From Catellatospora bangladeshensis (GTDB taxonomy: Bacteria > Actinomycetota > Actinomycetes > Mycobacteriales > Micromonosporaceae), in assembly GCF_016862575.1 (NCBI RefSeq), contig NZ_BONF01000005.1, positions 186,001 through 250,000 on the forward strand: a stretch of 64,000 bases of DNA. Reading direction: 5' to 3'. A model generated the notes under the pieces. It ran no database searches. It worked only from the letters and a program-made list of their open reading frames with translations, and had not been told where the DNA came from. Positions 8,848 through 17,721 of the stretch are shown in pieces (position 1 is the stretch's first letter; each line of letters opens with the position of its first letter). The translations under genes and the position numbers were made by a program.

Positions 8848-10617
8848 TCACGTGAACACCACCGCCGTCACCGTCACGACCACCGCCCCGATCAGGACAC
8901 CGGCCAGCGCGCGGGGCAGCGCGGCACGGTGCCAGGCCGCCAGCCCGGCGCCCGCGCCGACGGTCGCCCGGCCGAGGCCGTTGACCGCGCCGTCCACCCC
9001 GGACACGTCCACCGCGGTGATCGCGCGGGCGAGCCCGCGTACCGGCCGGACGATGACGCGGTCCTGCACCGTGTCGAGACCCAGCCCGCCCGCGAGGAAC
9101 GGCCCGGCCTTGCCGAGCACCGCCGCCGGATCGCCCGCGTCCGCGCGCCGCCAGCCCCACCAGGCCACGGCGACGCCGAGCACGGCCAGCAGCAGCGGCA
9201 GCACCAGCTCCACCCCGAGGTGGGCCAGCTCGTAGCCGGCGGCCAGCGCGCCCACGCCCAGCCCGGCGGCGGGGACCGCGAGCAGCAGCAGCGGGGCCAG
9301 CATGGCCCAGCCGGGCTCGTGCCCGTGCACGGAGGCGTCGCGTGCCGGGCCGAAGAAGGTCAGCAGCCACAGGCGCGTCGAGTACCAGGCGGTCAGCACG
9401 ACGCCGAGCAGCGCTGCTAGCCACAGCGCGGGCCGCTCGTGCAGCGCCGCGACCACGGCCTCCTTGCTGAAGAACCCGGCGAACGGCGGCAGCCCGATCA
9501 GCGCGCCGAGGCCGATCGTCATGGTCCAGAACGTCACCGGCATCGAGCGGCGCAGCCCGCCCATGTGCGACATGAGGTTGCTGCCCACGGCGTGGATCAC
9601 CGAACCGGCGCAGAGGAACAGCAGCGCCTTGAACGCGGCGTGCGCGAGCAGGTGGAACATGGCCGCGTCGAGCGCGCCCGCGGACAGCGCCGCCATCATG
9701 TAGCCCAGCTGCGACACCGTCGACCAGGCCAGCACCCGCTTGATGTCGTCGGCGGCGGTCGCGGCCAGCGCGCCGAGCAGCAGCGTCACGCCCGCCATCG
9801 CCGCCATCACGGCCAGCGCCGTCGGGGAGGCCGCGAAAACCGGGAAAAGGCGGGTCACCACGTACACACCGGCGGCCACCATGGTGGCGGCGTGGATGAG
9901 CGCCGAGATCGGCGTCGGGCCGGCCATCGCGTCCGGCAACCAGGTGTGCAGCGGGAACTGGGCGCTCTTGCCGGCCACTCCGGCCAGCAGCAGCAGCGCC
10001 GCCGCCGTCACGGTCCCGGGGCTCATCGCGGGCACCGCGGCCAGCACCTCCGGGATGCGGAAGGTGCCCGCCTGCACGCCGAGCAGCACGATGCCGAGCA
10101 GGAAGCCGACGTCGCCGACCCGGGTCACCAGGAACGCCTTCACCGCCGCGCGGGGCGCCTCGGGCAGCGTGCGGTCGTGCGCGATGAGCAGGTACGAGCA
10201 GGCGCCCATCACCTCCCAGCCGATGAGCAGGGAGACGAGGTCACCGGAGAACACCACGGTCAGCATCGCGCCGGTGAAGATCGAGATCTGCGCGGCGTAC
10301 GGGCCGTAGCGCCCGTCCCCGGCGAGGTAGCCGATCGAGTACACCTGCACGCACAGCGCGACCACGGCCACCGCCAGCGCCATCAGCAGCGCCCGGGTGT
10401 CCACCAGCGCGGTGAGCGTCACGTCCAGGTCGCCGAAGCTCGCCCAGTGGTATGACACCGTGCCGCGCTCGCCACCGGCCAGCTCCAGCACCGTCAGCGC
10501 CAGGGCGGCCAGCGCGCCGAACACCCCCAGCAGGGCCGCGACCGGCCGGTTGCGCTGCGGCAGCAGCAGGCCGATCAGCCCGCACACCAGCGGGGTCAGC
10601 ACCAGCGTCGCGATCAT
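8848..10617 (-). CDS. nuoL: NADH-quinone oxidoreductase subunit L
   Basis: NuoL is the distal antiporter-like subunit of complex I. At 589 residues it is slightly shorter than most homologues. It retains Glu135 (GWEVMGACSYLLI), Asp169 (RVGDVGFLLG), Lys217 (GVAGKSAQFPLHTWLPDAM) and His242. After the core helices the C-terminal part is short, with the lateral amphipathic helix region and a final membrane helix near residues 570-588. The start overlaps the nuoK stop by four bases (ATGA). Confidence 0.95.
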   Translation of the reverse strand: MIATLVLTPLVCGLIGLLLPQRNRPVAALLGVFGALAALALTVLELAGGERGTVSYHWASFGDLDVTLTALVDTRALLMALAVAVVALCVQVYSIGYLAGDGRYGPYAAQISIFTGAMLTVVFSGDLVSLLIGWEVMGACSYLLIAHDRTLPEAPRAAVKAFLVTRVGDVGFLLGIVLLGVQAGTFRIPEVLAAVPAMSPGTVTAAALLLLAGVAGKSAQFPLHTWLPDAMAGPTPISALIHAATMVAAGVYVVTRLFPVFAASPTALAVMAAMAGVTLLLGALAATAADDIKRVLAWSTVSQLGYMMAALSAGALDAAMFHLLAHAAFKALLFLCAGSVIHAVGSNLMSHMGGLRRSMPVTFWTMTIGLGALIGLPPFAGFFSKEAVVAALHERPALWLAALLGVVLTAWYSTRLWLLTFFGPARDASVHGHEPGWAMLAPLLLLAVPAAGLGVGALAAGYELAHLGVELVLPLLLAVLGVAVAWWGWRRADAGDPAAVLGKAGPFLAGGLGLDTVQDRVIVRPVRGLARAITAVDVSGVDGAVNGLGRATVGAGAGLAAWHRAALPRALAGVLIGAVVVTVTAVVFT

Positions 10618-10964
10618 CGCAGCTCCCCGTCGAGCGCGGGCGCGGGCTCGGCGGGCGCCTCGGCGGCCTCGTCGAGCGGCACCTGGTCGGTGTTGATGTC
10701 CTGGCGCAGCCGGAACAGCCGCAGCACCAGCGCCAGGCCGACGCCCACCTCGGCCGCCGCGAGGACGATCACGAACAGCGTGAAGACCTGGCCGGTCAGG
10801 CGCTCGCGCAGCGTGTCGGCGGTGACCAGGATCAGGTTCACCGCGTTGAGCATCAGCTCGACCGACATCAGCACCAGCACCGCGTTGCGCCGCCGCAGCA
10901 CGCCGTACACGCCTAGGCCGAACAGCAGCGCGGCGGTCACCAGGGGGATCACCGGACGGATCAT
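10614..10964 (-). CDS. nuoK: NADH-quinone oxidoreductase subunit K
   Basis: NuoK is a small three-helix membrane subunit of complex I in the proton path. The two membrane glutamates essential in the family are at Glu36 (MSVELMLNAVNL) and Glu72 (LAAAEVGVGLAL). The protein is 116 residues, longer than the usual 100 or so because of an acidic Ala/Pro/Glu tail after residue 90. Both ends overlap neighbours by four bases (nuoJ upstream, nuoL downstream). Confidence 0.96.
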   Translation of the reverse strand: MIRPVIPLVTAALLFGLGVYGVLRRRNAVLVLMSVELMLNAVNLILVTADTLRERLTGQVFTLFVIVLAAAEVGVGLALVLRLFRLRQDINTDQVPLDEAAEAPAEPAPALDGELR

Positions 10965-11476
10965 CGCGGCTCCTCCCCCGCCACGGCGGTCTCCCGGCGG
11001 GACAGCACGATCGCCCCCACCAGCGCGGCCAGCAGCAGCACCGACAGCAGCTCGAACGGCAGCACCCAGTCCTTGAAGACGGTGTCGCCGATGCGCTCGG
11101 CGGTGCCCGGGGCGGGCGGGTCCACCCTCATCCGCCCGAAGACCACCGCGAACAGCGCGGACAGGCCGAGCGCGGTGGCCGCGCCGAGCAGCACCGCGGG
11201 TAGCGCGGGCCGGTCCAGATCGGAGCTGCGCCCGATCGGCGCGCGGGTCAGCATGACCGCGAACAGCAGCAACACCACCACCGCGCCGACGTAGATGAGC
11301 ACCTGCACCCAGGCCGCGAACTCCGCGCCGAGCAGCAGGAACTCCACCGCGACCGCGCCCAGCGTGACGACGAGCCAGAGCCCGGCCCGGACCAGCTGCT
11401 TCGTGGCCACCACCGCGACCGCCCCCGCCACGGCGACCAGGCCGGTCACCGACAGCAGGACGTCCATGAGCGTCAC
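10961..11476 (-). CDS. nuoJ: NADH-quinone oxidoreductase subunit J
   Basis: NuoJ is a five-helix membrane subunit of complex I. The conserved segment [20 protein letters not shown] is present at about residues 53-72. The protein is 171 residues. A GTG at 11476 overlapping the nuoI stop (GTGA) is chosen as start; an ATG three codons later (11467) is the alternative. The frame is open much further upstream, but that part lies inside nuoI. Confidence 0.93.
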   Translation of the reverse strand: MTLMDVLLSVTGLVAVAGAVAVVATKQLVRAGLWLVVTLGAVAVEFLLLGAEFAAWVQVLIYVGAVVVLLLFAVMLTRAPIGRSSDLDRPALPAVLLGAATALGLSALFAVVFGRMRVDPPAPGTAERIGDTVFKDWVLPFELLSVLLLAALVGAIVLSRRETAVAGEEPR

Positions 11477-11991
11477 GAGGCGCTCGCGCGTTTGGCCACG
11501 GCGGTCTCCTCCTTCGACGGCTCGCCGTTCGGGTCGTGCGGGGGCGGCGGCGGCACCGTCGCCATCCACTCCCCCAGCCGGTCCTTCTCGTGCATCAGGT
11601 CGCGGATGTCGTACTCGGCGTACTCGAACTCCGGCGACCAGTAGAGGGCGTCGAACGGGCACACCTCGATGCAGATGCCGCAGTACATGCACAGCGAGAA
11701 GTCGATGTCGAACCGGTCGAGGACGTTGCGCTGCCGCGGGCGCGCCGCGCCGGGCACCACGACCTCCTCCTTGTGCGAGTCGATGTAGATGCACCAGTCC
11801 GGACACTCACGCGAGCAGAGCATGCAGACCGTGCAGTTCTCCTCACGCAGAGCGATCACGCCCCGCGAGCGCGGCGGCAGCTCGGGAGCCACATCCGGAT
11901 ACTGCTGCGTCGTCGACGGCGAGACGAGGGTCTTCAGCGTGACCGCCAGCCCCTTGCCCAGCCCCGCGCCGGGAATGCTCATGCGCACCAT
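11473..11991 (-). CDS. nuoI: NADH-quinone oxidoreductase subunit I (two 4Fe-4S clusters)
   Basis: NuoI carries two tetranuclear iron-sulfur clusters that pass electrons toward quinone in the peripheral arm of complex I. Both ligand sets are intact: Cys53/56/59/63 ([12 protein letters not shown]) and Cys101/104/107/111 ([12 protein letters not shown]). The 172-residue protein has a Pro- and Glu-rich C-terminal tail. A GAGGGG ribosome site supports the start at 11991; another ATG lies three codons inside. It is the first gene of nuoIJKLMN and is divergent from the secreted-protein array. Confidence 0.95.
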   Translation of the reverse strand: MVRMSIPGAGLGKGLAVTLKTLVSPSTTQQYPDVAPELPPRSRGVIALREENCTVCMLCSRECPDWCIYIDSHKEEVVVPGAARPRQRNVLDRFDIDFSLCMYCGICIEVCPFDALYWSPEFEYAEYDIRDLMHEKDRLGEWMATVPPPPPHDPNGEPSKEETAVAKRASAS

Positions 11992-12060
11992 CCTGCCCCC
12001 TCACCGGTCGGTGCGCGAGTACCGGTACGCACGGAGGATTCCGTGCTGGGCAAGATCCGC

Positions 12061-12066
12061 TAGGGT
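12061..12066 (+). promoter_or_regulatory. candidate -10 element of first array gene
   Basis: TAGGGT lies about 32 bases before the ATG. The same TANNNT position, followed by a similar TTC-CAC-GGGG leader and ribosome site, recurs before the collapsed copy (TACGGT, 14776-14781) and the second gene (TAACGT, 14990-14995). A TACGTT at 17694-17699 precedes the third gene. Confidence 0.5.
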
Positions 12067-12097
12067 GAGCCCGATTTCTCACGGGGAGGAACCCGCC

Positions 12098-14674
12098 ATG
12101 CGCGCTCGCGCACTGGCCGCGCTGGCTCTGTTGTCCGCGGCCGTCGTAGTGCCATCGTCCACCGCCCAGGCCATCCCGCAGCAGGCCGCGCCCGCACCTG
12201 CCGCCGCACCGGTGGCGGCTCGGGCCGCCGCGCCGCTGACCGGCACCATCACCGGCAAGGTCACCGACGGCAACGGCGCGCCCCTGCCCGGCGCCTGCGT
12301 GACCGCGGTCGCCGGCAGCCTGCAGACCCTCGGCCGCGCCTGCGCCGGCGCCGACGGCCGCTACCGCATCGACAACGCCCGCAACGGCGTCATCTACCTG
12401 CGCGCCGAAGCCGGCGGGCACACCACCTGGGCGCCGGACCGGCTGGACCGGGTCACCGCCACGTACATCGGGGTGACCGAGGGCGAGACGGAGACCGTCG
12501 ACCTCGTCGTCGAGCAGCGGCACGGCACGCTGCGCGGCACGGTGAGCCGCCAGGACGGCTCGCCCGCCAAGTACGCCAACGTCTCGCTGTACCGCGAGGG
12601 CGCTCCCGGCACCCGGATCGGCATGATGATCGCCCGGGACGGCTCCTTCACCTGGTCGCTGCCGGTCGGCCGCTATCTCGTCTCCTACGGCGGCAGCGGC
12701 TACAACACCACGGAATGGCACCCGGGGGTGCCGAACGCGGGCGCCGCGACGGCCGTCGAGATCACCGAGAACGGCACCGTGGCGATCGCCGCGCGCTTCC
12801 TGCCGGCCGACCCCATGCCACCGGCGCCCACGGAGCTGCTGCACCGCGGCTACATCACGGCCCAGCCCGACGGCGCGCCGGTAGCCGGCGCCACGGTCAG
12901 CCTGTACAGCCAGTCGCTCGTCCACTGGGGCACCGTCCAGACCGCCGCCGACGGCGAGTGGCGGCTGCCGCTGCCGTCCGACCTGCGCCTGATCACCACC
13001 GTTTCGGCGCCCGGATACGCGACGGTCTGGGGATTCGACGATCCCGAGCCGATGATCGGGCAGGTCATGCTCCCGCCCACCCGCCTGCGGCCCGGCTCCG
13101 GCGGCCTGCGGGTGACGGTCCGGGACCATGACGGCGGGCCGCTCGTGCCCACCGCCACCGCTCTGCTCAAGATGGTCGACACCGGCTACAGCTGGGACTA
13201 CACCCTGCCGGTCCGGTTCGACGGGACGATCGACCTGCCGAACCTGCCGGCCGGGCGGTACAAGCTCAAGATCACGCCGTCGGCCGATCCGGTCCGGGCG
13301 ACCCAGTGGTATCCGGCCGCGCTCGACGAGGCCTCCGCCGAGGTGATCACCGTCTCGGACGGGCAGACCACGGAACTCACCACCTCGCTGCTCGGCCCTG
13401 GCCGGGTCGAGGTGAAGGTGGTGGACGCGGTCACCGGCGCGCCCGTCAAGGACGCCTGCATGTCCATCTTCGACCAGGAGGGCTGCACCGACGCCGACGG
13501 CATCCGCCGCGCCGAGGTCGGCTGGCAGCTCAAGAAGCACACACTCCACGTGGAGCACCTGCCCTACCACTTCACCGCGACCGGCTCCTTCGACGCCAAG
13601 CCGGGCCAGCTGGTCAAGGTGACGGTGCCCATGCAGCCGGGCGCGACGGTGGCCGCGACGTACGAGGACAAGACCGGGCATGACGGCGCGAGCGGAGTGT
13701 GCGTGGACGCCGTACGCGGGGTCTGGGGCGACGTGATCGCGGAGGAGGACAAGGTCTGCGGTTCGCTCACCCCCGGCAAGAAGGTGCTGCTCGGCCCCTT
13801 CCACCCCGGCCAGGTGCAGCTCTTCGTGCACCCGACCGTCACGACCGGGGCGCAGTGGCTGGGCCACCAGGGCGGCACCGGCAACCGGCGCACGGCGGCC
13901 ACGCTGGACCTGCGCGCCGGGTTCATCACCACCGCCCCGAACATCGTCGCGCTCGGCTACGGCCGGATCGACGGCCGCATCAGCTTCCCGAACGGGGACG
14001 ACGCCATGTACGGCTGCGCCGCCGTCGCGCCCCGGATGTCGGGCTGCGCGGACAGCGAAGGCGCGTACTTCACGATCCCGTACCTCGGGCCCTACACCTG
14101 GACGCTCACCTACAACGGCGGAGCCTTCTACCCGGTGCGCACAGGCGAGGCGGGCGCGCCCGCCCACTTCACGGTGAAGGTCGGCCAGAGCACCCCCGCC
14201 TGGGTGAAGCTCATCCCGGGCACCTCGGTTTACAACATCGACAACGGCAACGTGAACAGCGAGATCGACGCGTTCGACGCGTACACCGGACGCCTGCTCT
14301 ACACCACCAGCGGAGGCACGCTGGCGCTGCCGGCGAACCGGATCGTGGTCTTCCGGCTGCGGTACGGCAGCACCCAGAACCCGCTGAGCTGCTGGGCGCA
14401 CCTGTCCACCCGCAAGGGCAGCACGCCGTACTACATGGTCGGCTTGGCGCCGCTCAGCCCGTTCCGCATCGACCCGGCGAAGAACTGCCTGAACCGGGAG
14501 CCGGTGCGGCTGACCGGCCCGGTCGCGCCGCTGCCGGGCCCGGTGCCCGCCACGATGTTCGCGTCTCGGACGGGCGGCCCCGCCGGCGCGGGCGCCGCGA
14601 CGGCCCCCGGTGGCGTGCCCGCCTCGCCGTGGGGTGTGCCGACCGCGGCCCGGCTGGCCCGGGTCAAGCCCTGA
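12098..14674 (+). CDS. secreted carboxypeptidase-regulatory-like repeat protein, array copy 1
   Basis: This 858-residue exported protein starts with a signal peptide ending near STAQA (residue 25). It consists mostly of repeated beta-sandwich units of the carboxypeptidase regulatory-like type, each opening with patterns such as GTITGKVTDGNGAPLPGACV or LRGTVSRQDGSPAKYANVSL and ending with DG-(S/E)-(F/W) turns. At least five units can be seen by eye. The C-terminus is Pro/Gly/Ala-rich and has no sortase motif or membrane anchor. The ATG follows GGGGAGG. It is the first member of a tandem array inserted between nuoI and nuoH. A structural or adhesive surface role is inference; no catalytic motif is seen. 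Confidence 0.85.
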   Translation: MRARALAALALLSAAVVVPSSTAQAIPQQAAPAPAAAPVAARAAAPLTGTITGKVTDGNGAPLPGACVTAVAGSLQTLGRACAGADGRYRIDNARNGVIYLRAEAGGHTTWAPDRLDRVTATYIGVTEGETETVDLVVEQRHGTLRGTVSRQDGSPAKYANVSLYREGAPGTRIGMMIARDGSFTWSLPVGRYLVSYGGSGYNTTEWHPGVPNAGAATAVEITENGTVAIAARFLPADPMPPAPTELLHRGYITAQPDGAPVAGATVSLYSQSLVHWGTVQTAADGEWRLPLPSDLRLITTVSAPGYATVWGFDDPEPMIGQVMLPPTRLRPGSGGLRVTVRDHDGGPLVPTATALLKMVDTGYSWDYTLPVRFDGTIDLPNLPAGRYKLKITPSADPVRATQWYPAALDEASAEVITVSDGQTTELTTSLLGPGRVEVKVVDAVTGAPVKDACMSIFDQEGCTDADGIRRAEVGWQLKKHTLHVEHLPYHFTATGSFDAKPGQLVKVTVPMQPGATVAATYEDKTGHDGASGVCVDAVRGVWGDVIAEEDKVCGSLTPGKKVLLGPFHPGQVQLFVHPTVTTGAQWLGHQGGTGNRRTAATLDLRAGFITTAPNIVALGYGRIDGRISFPNGDDAMYGCAAVAPRMSGCADSEGAYFTIPYLGPYTWTLTYNGGAFYPVRTGEAGAPAHFTVKVGQSTPAWVKLIPGTSVYNIDNGNVNSEIDAFDAYTGRLLYTTSGGTLALPANRIVVFRLRYGSTQNPLSCWAHLSTRKGSTPYYMVGLAPLSPFRIDPAKNCLNREPVRLTGPVAPLPGPVPATMFASRTGGPAGAGAATAPGGVPASPWGVPTAARLARVKP

Positions 14675-14712
14675 CCGAGCAGTCACGACCCGCCACGGCG
14701 GGCCGAACGGAC

Positions 14713-14744
14713 CGTGCCCGGTGCATCTACACGCACCGGGCACG
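14713..14744 (+). terminator. terminator of array copy 1
   Basis: A perfect 12-base stem (CGTGCCCGGTGC with GCACCGGGCACG) follows the gene. A near-identical hairpin follows the collapsed copy at 14893-14923. Confidence 0.75.
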
Positions 14745-14807
14745 GCCGTACGCACAACGACCTGCGGCGTCCCGCTACGGTGAGCGCCGTTCACACCGGG
14801 AGGTTTC

Positions 14808-14852
14808 ATGCGCCGAACTGCGCTGGCCGCGCTGGCCAGGGTGAAGAACTGA
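14808..14852 (+). pseudogene. collapsed remnant of a fourth array paralogue
   Basis: This 15-codon frame keeps the start of a signal peptide (MRRTALAALA, compare MRARALAALA of copy 1) joined directly to the last residues of copy 1 (LARVKN, compare LARVKP), then a stop. It has its own GGGAGG ribosome site, a TACGGT -10 at 14776-14781 and its own terminator at 14893-14923. The simplest reading is an internal deletion that removed about 2.5 kb of a full paralogue. The tiny peptide could still be translated. Confidence 0.7.
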
Positions 14853-14892
14853 CCTGAGCCGAGCGGCCGGTTCCGGCGGCTCCCGCAGGATC

Positions 14893-14923
14893 GTGCCCGG
14901 TGCGCCGCAAGCGCACCGGGCAC
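14893..14923 (+). terminator. terminator of the collapsed copy
   Basis: A 13-base perfect stem (GTGCCCGGTGCGC with its complement) with a five-base loop is nearly the same sequence as the terminator of copy 1. Confidence 0.7.
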
Positions 14924-15028
14924 CTTCATGTCACGTCTCATACAGCGCAACCTGGCCGTTCTGATGATCCGTGTCGGATCACGGACAGCTAACGTGATCG
15001 CGATTCATCACGGGGAAAGAGGATCATC

Positions 15029-17524
15029 TTGCGGTTCCTGCTGCTCAAAAGAAGATCGAGGCTCGGCGCGGCGGCGGCGTCCGCAGCCCTGATGAGCTCC
15101 CTTGCCGTGGCGCTGCCGACGGCCGCCGGGGCGGCCGAACCGCCCGCCCTGATGACCGGCCTCATCACCGACGCGGTCACCGGCCAGCCGGTGCCGGGGG
15201 CCTGTATGGAACTGGAGCACCCTTCCTACCTGACGCTCGTCGCCAAGGCCTGCGCGGGCAGCGACGGCCGCTACACCATCCCGGGCAAGGCCGCGGCGGC
15301 GGTCACCGTGCGGACGCACGCGTACGCCGGCGGATACGGCGACAGGTGGCTCGGCAGGGTGAGCCGCTCCGAGTCGGGGACGATGCCCCTCACGGTCGGC
15401 GCGACGACCGTGCGCGACCTCGCGCTCGACCCGGCGGTCGGCACGCTGCACGGCACGCTCCGCTTCCGGGACGGCAACCCGGTGGGCCTCATCGCCGTGT
15501 GGGTGTATCCCGAGGCCGCCGGGTCGACGATGATCGCCGGGACGCGGACCGCGCCCGACGGCACCTGGAGCGTGCCGAACCTGCCGCCCGGAAACTACCG
15601 CCTCGTGACCAGCAGCGGCGCCCTGGAGTCTGCCGGGCCGTTCACGGTGACTGACGGCGGGAGCACCACGGCGGACGTGACCCACCTCGGTTCCGTGCTG
15701 GTCTGGCGCACGCTGAGCGGCACGGTGCGCGACACCGGCGGCTCGCCCGTGGCGGGCGCCCGCGTGGCACTGTGGTATCCGGGGTACGGCGACGTGGCGT
15801 CGGTGCTCGCGGACGCGGCGGGTGTATACCGCTTTCCACCGGTGGTCGACGGCTTCCACAACAACTACCGGATCGTGGTCACCGCGCCGGGCTACGGCGC
15901 GACGTGGAGCGGCGACCGGCCGCACCCGTTCGGCGCGCTGCCTGTCCAGGCGCTGCCCGCCGTCTCCGACTTCACCCTCCGCCAGGACGCGGGCACGGTC
16001 GGCGGCAGGCTCACCGACGGAGCCGGCGACCCCGTGGTCACCTCGGTGCAGCTGCGGCAGAGCAACGGAGTCCTGCACAGCGGGTACACCACCTCGGACG
16101 GGACCTACCTGTTCCCGAACGTGCGGCCGGACCAGGTCACGCTGAACTACACGACCACCGGGCCGAAGCAGTGGGCGTCACGGAAGCTGTCCGAGGCGGA
16201 GGCCGACAAGTACACCGTCGCCGCCGGGGCGGCCGTGACCGTCGACAACCAGCTGTTCGGCCCGACCGGCACGCTGGAGGTGCGGCTCGTCGACGCGGTC
16301 ACCGGCGAGCTGCTCCCGAAGGCCTGCGCGCTCATGTCGGGCAACCAGCAGTGCGTGCCAGGCGGGATCCAGCGGTTCGAGGGCCTGCTGCCGGGGCCGC
16401 GTGCGGTGACCGGCCAGGCGTGGCCGGTGGCGGTGAACGCCACGGACTCCGTGACGGTGAACCCGGACGGGGTCACCGTGCTGACCCTGCGGCTGGAGCC
16501 GCTGACGCACGCCGAGTTCCGGGTCGCCCGCGACCCCGACGGCACCGCGCCCGGGTTCTGCGTACGGCTCGTCGCCGTGTACGGGACCCCGCAGCCGGCG
16601 AGCGTGCAGCAGATCTGCAACTACGGCAGTGGCACCGCGCCGGGTGACGGCATCGTCACCACCGTGCCCGCCGGCCGCTACCAGGCGCTCGTCGAGCCGC
16701 AGGACACCACCCGATACGGCCGGCAGTGGCTGGGCGCGGACGGCGGCACCGGGCGGCGCGCCGAGGCGGCCGTGCTCGACTTCCGCCTCGGCAAGGGCAC
16801 CGTGGCTCCGGTGATCAAGCTGGACGGTGCGGGCACCATCCGCGGCCGGGTCGACAGCGTGTTCCAGACCAGCACGCCGCGCTGCGTGCGGTACGCGCCG
16901 AAGGCGGTGACCGGGTCGCAGGGCTGCGCCACGCCCGGCAGCGAGTACGAGCTCACCGGGCTCGGGCCGTACGCCTGGGAGCTGGAGGTCAGCGACGGGG
17001 AGGCGGCGGCGGTGTGGTCCGGCGGCGCGCCCGACCGTTCCAAGGCCGCGGGTGTCGTGGTGACCGTCGGGCAGACCACGCGGTTCGACCACACCCTGCG
17101 GGTCGACGACTCGCGCATCAAGCTGACGGCCCCGGAGTCCGTGAAGGTGACCGTGTACAGCGCCGTCACCGGCGACGAGCTCGGCACCGGGCTGGCGGTC
17201 TCGATGCTGACGGGCCTGCCCGCCGGGCGGGTCTACCTGCACTACGAGGGCAGCGTGGACTGCTGGTACGGCCAGCGGACGCCCGCCACGCTCGACCGCG
17301 CGCACCGCGTCGGCGGCGCGCTGAACCTGCCGGTCGCCGTGGCGGTCGGGCTCGACATCAAGCCCGGGGTCAACTGCTTCGCGGCACGCCCGCAGCTGTG
17401 GAACCCGGCCGACCGGTTCCGATTCTCCGCGGACGTGCAAGGCGAGATCGCCACGGCGGTCGCCACCGCGGTGGACACGCTGAGCCCGCGCACCGCCCAG
17501 CGGCGGGGGCGGGCCGCTTCCTGA
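15029..17524 (+). CDS. secreted carboxypeptidase-regulatory-like repeat protein, array copy 2
   Basis: This 831-residue exported protein is clearly paralogous to copy 3 and more distantly to copy 1. The TTG start follows AAAGAGGA. A basic signal peptide (MRFLLLKRRSRLG...) ends near AAGAAE (about residue 36). Repeated beta units follow, such as MTGLITDAVTGQPVPGACM, LSGTVRDTGGSPVAGARV and VGGRLTDGAGDPVV. A shared C-terminal segment has paired cysteines (DCWYGQRTPA and KPGVNCFAARP). No enzyme motif or wall anchor is visible. Expression is probably independent, with its own TAACGT promoter and a terminator at 17530-17561. Confidence 0.83.
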   Translation: MRFLLLKRRSRLGAAAASAALMSSLAVALPTAAGAAEPPALMTGLITDAVTGQPVPGACMELEHPSYLTLVAKACAGSDGRYTIPGKAAAAVTVRTHAYAGGYGDRWLGRVSRSESGTMPLTVGATTVRDLALDPAVGTLHGTLRFRDGNPVGLIAVWVYPEAAGSTMIAGTRTAPDGTWSVPNLPPGNYRLVTSSGALESAGPFTVTDGGSTTADVTHLGSVLVWRTLSGTVRDTGGSPVAGARVALWYPGYGDVASVLADAAGVYRFPPVVDGFHNNYRIVVTAPGYGATWSGDRPHPFGALPVQALPAVSDFTLRQDAGTVGGRLTDGAGDPVVTSVQLRQSNGVLHSGYTTSDGTYLFPNVRPDQVTLNYTTTGPKQWASRKLSEAEADKYTVAAGAAVTVDNQLFGPTGTLEVRLVDAVTGELLPKACALMSGNQQCVPGGIQRFEGLLPGPRAVTGQAWPVAVNATDSVTVNPDGVTVLTLRLEPLTHAEFRVARDPDGTAPGFCVRLVAVYGTPQPASVQQICNYGSGTAPGDGIVTTVPAGRYQALVEPQDTTRYGRQWLGADGGTGRRAEAAVLDFRLGKGTVAPVIKLDGAGTIRGRVDSVFQTSTPRCVRYAPKAVTGSQGCATPGSEYELTGLGPYAWELEVSDGEAAAVWSGGAPDRSKAAGVVVTVGQTTRFDHTLRVDDSRIKLTAPESVKVTVYSAVTGDELGTGLAVSMLTGLPAGRVYLHYEGSVDCWYGQRTPATLDRAHRVGGALNLPVAVAVGLDIKPGVNCFAARPQLWNPADRFRFSADVQGEIATAVATAVDTLSPRTAQRRGRAAS

Positions 17525-17529
17525 CGGCC

Positions 17530-17561
17530 GACGAGGAGTCCGTCACGGCGGGCTCCTCGTC
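17530..17561 (+). terminator. terminator of array copy 2
   Basis: A nine-base perfect stem (GACGAGGAG with CTCCTCGTC) begins five bases after the stop codon. Confidence 0.6.
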
Positions 17562-17721
17562 TCCGGCAGCCGACGTGCTCCCGCAGCTGCCGGCATCGCG
17601 AGACGGCAGGGGGAAGGCGCCGCTGGTCACGAAGACCCCGGCGACGAGCAGTGGCCTGGCTGAGGCACATCCTGCGCCGCTCCCCCGCCCACCTACGTTC
17701 CATACGGGAAAGAGGCAAGTC

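Noticed and set aside
11843-14950. Open frame of 1035 codons antisense to the first array gene
   Set aside because: It has no start signal and an Arg/Gly/Ala/His-rich composition typical of antisense frames in GC-rich DNA. The plus-strand frame has a signal peptide and clear domains.
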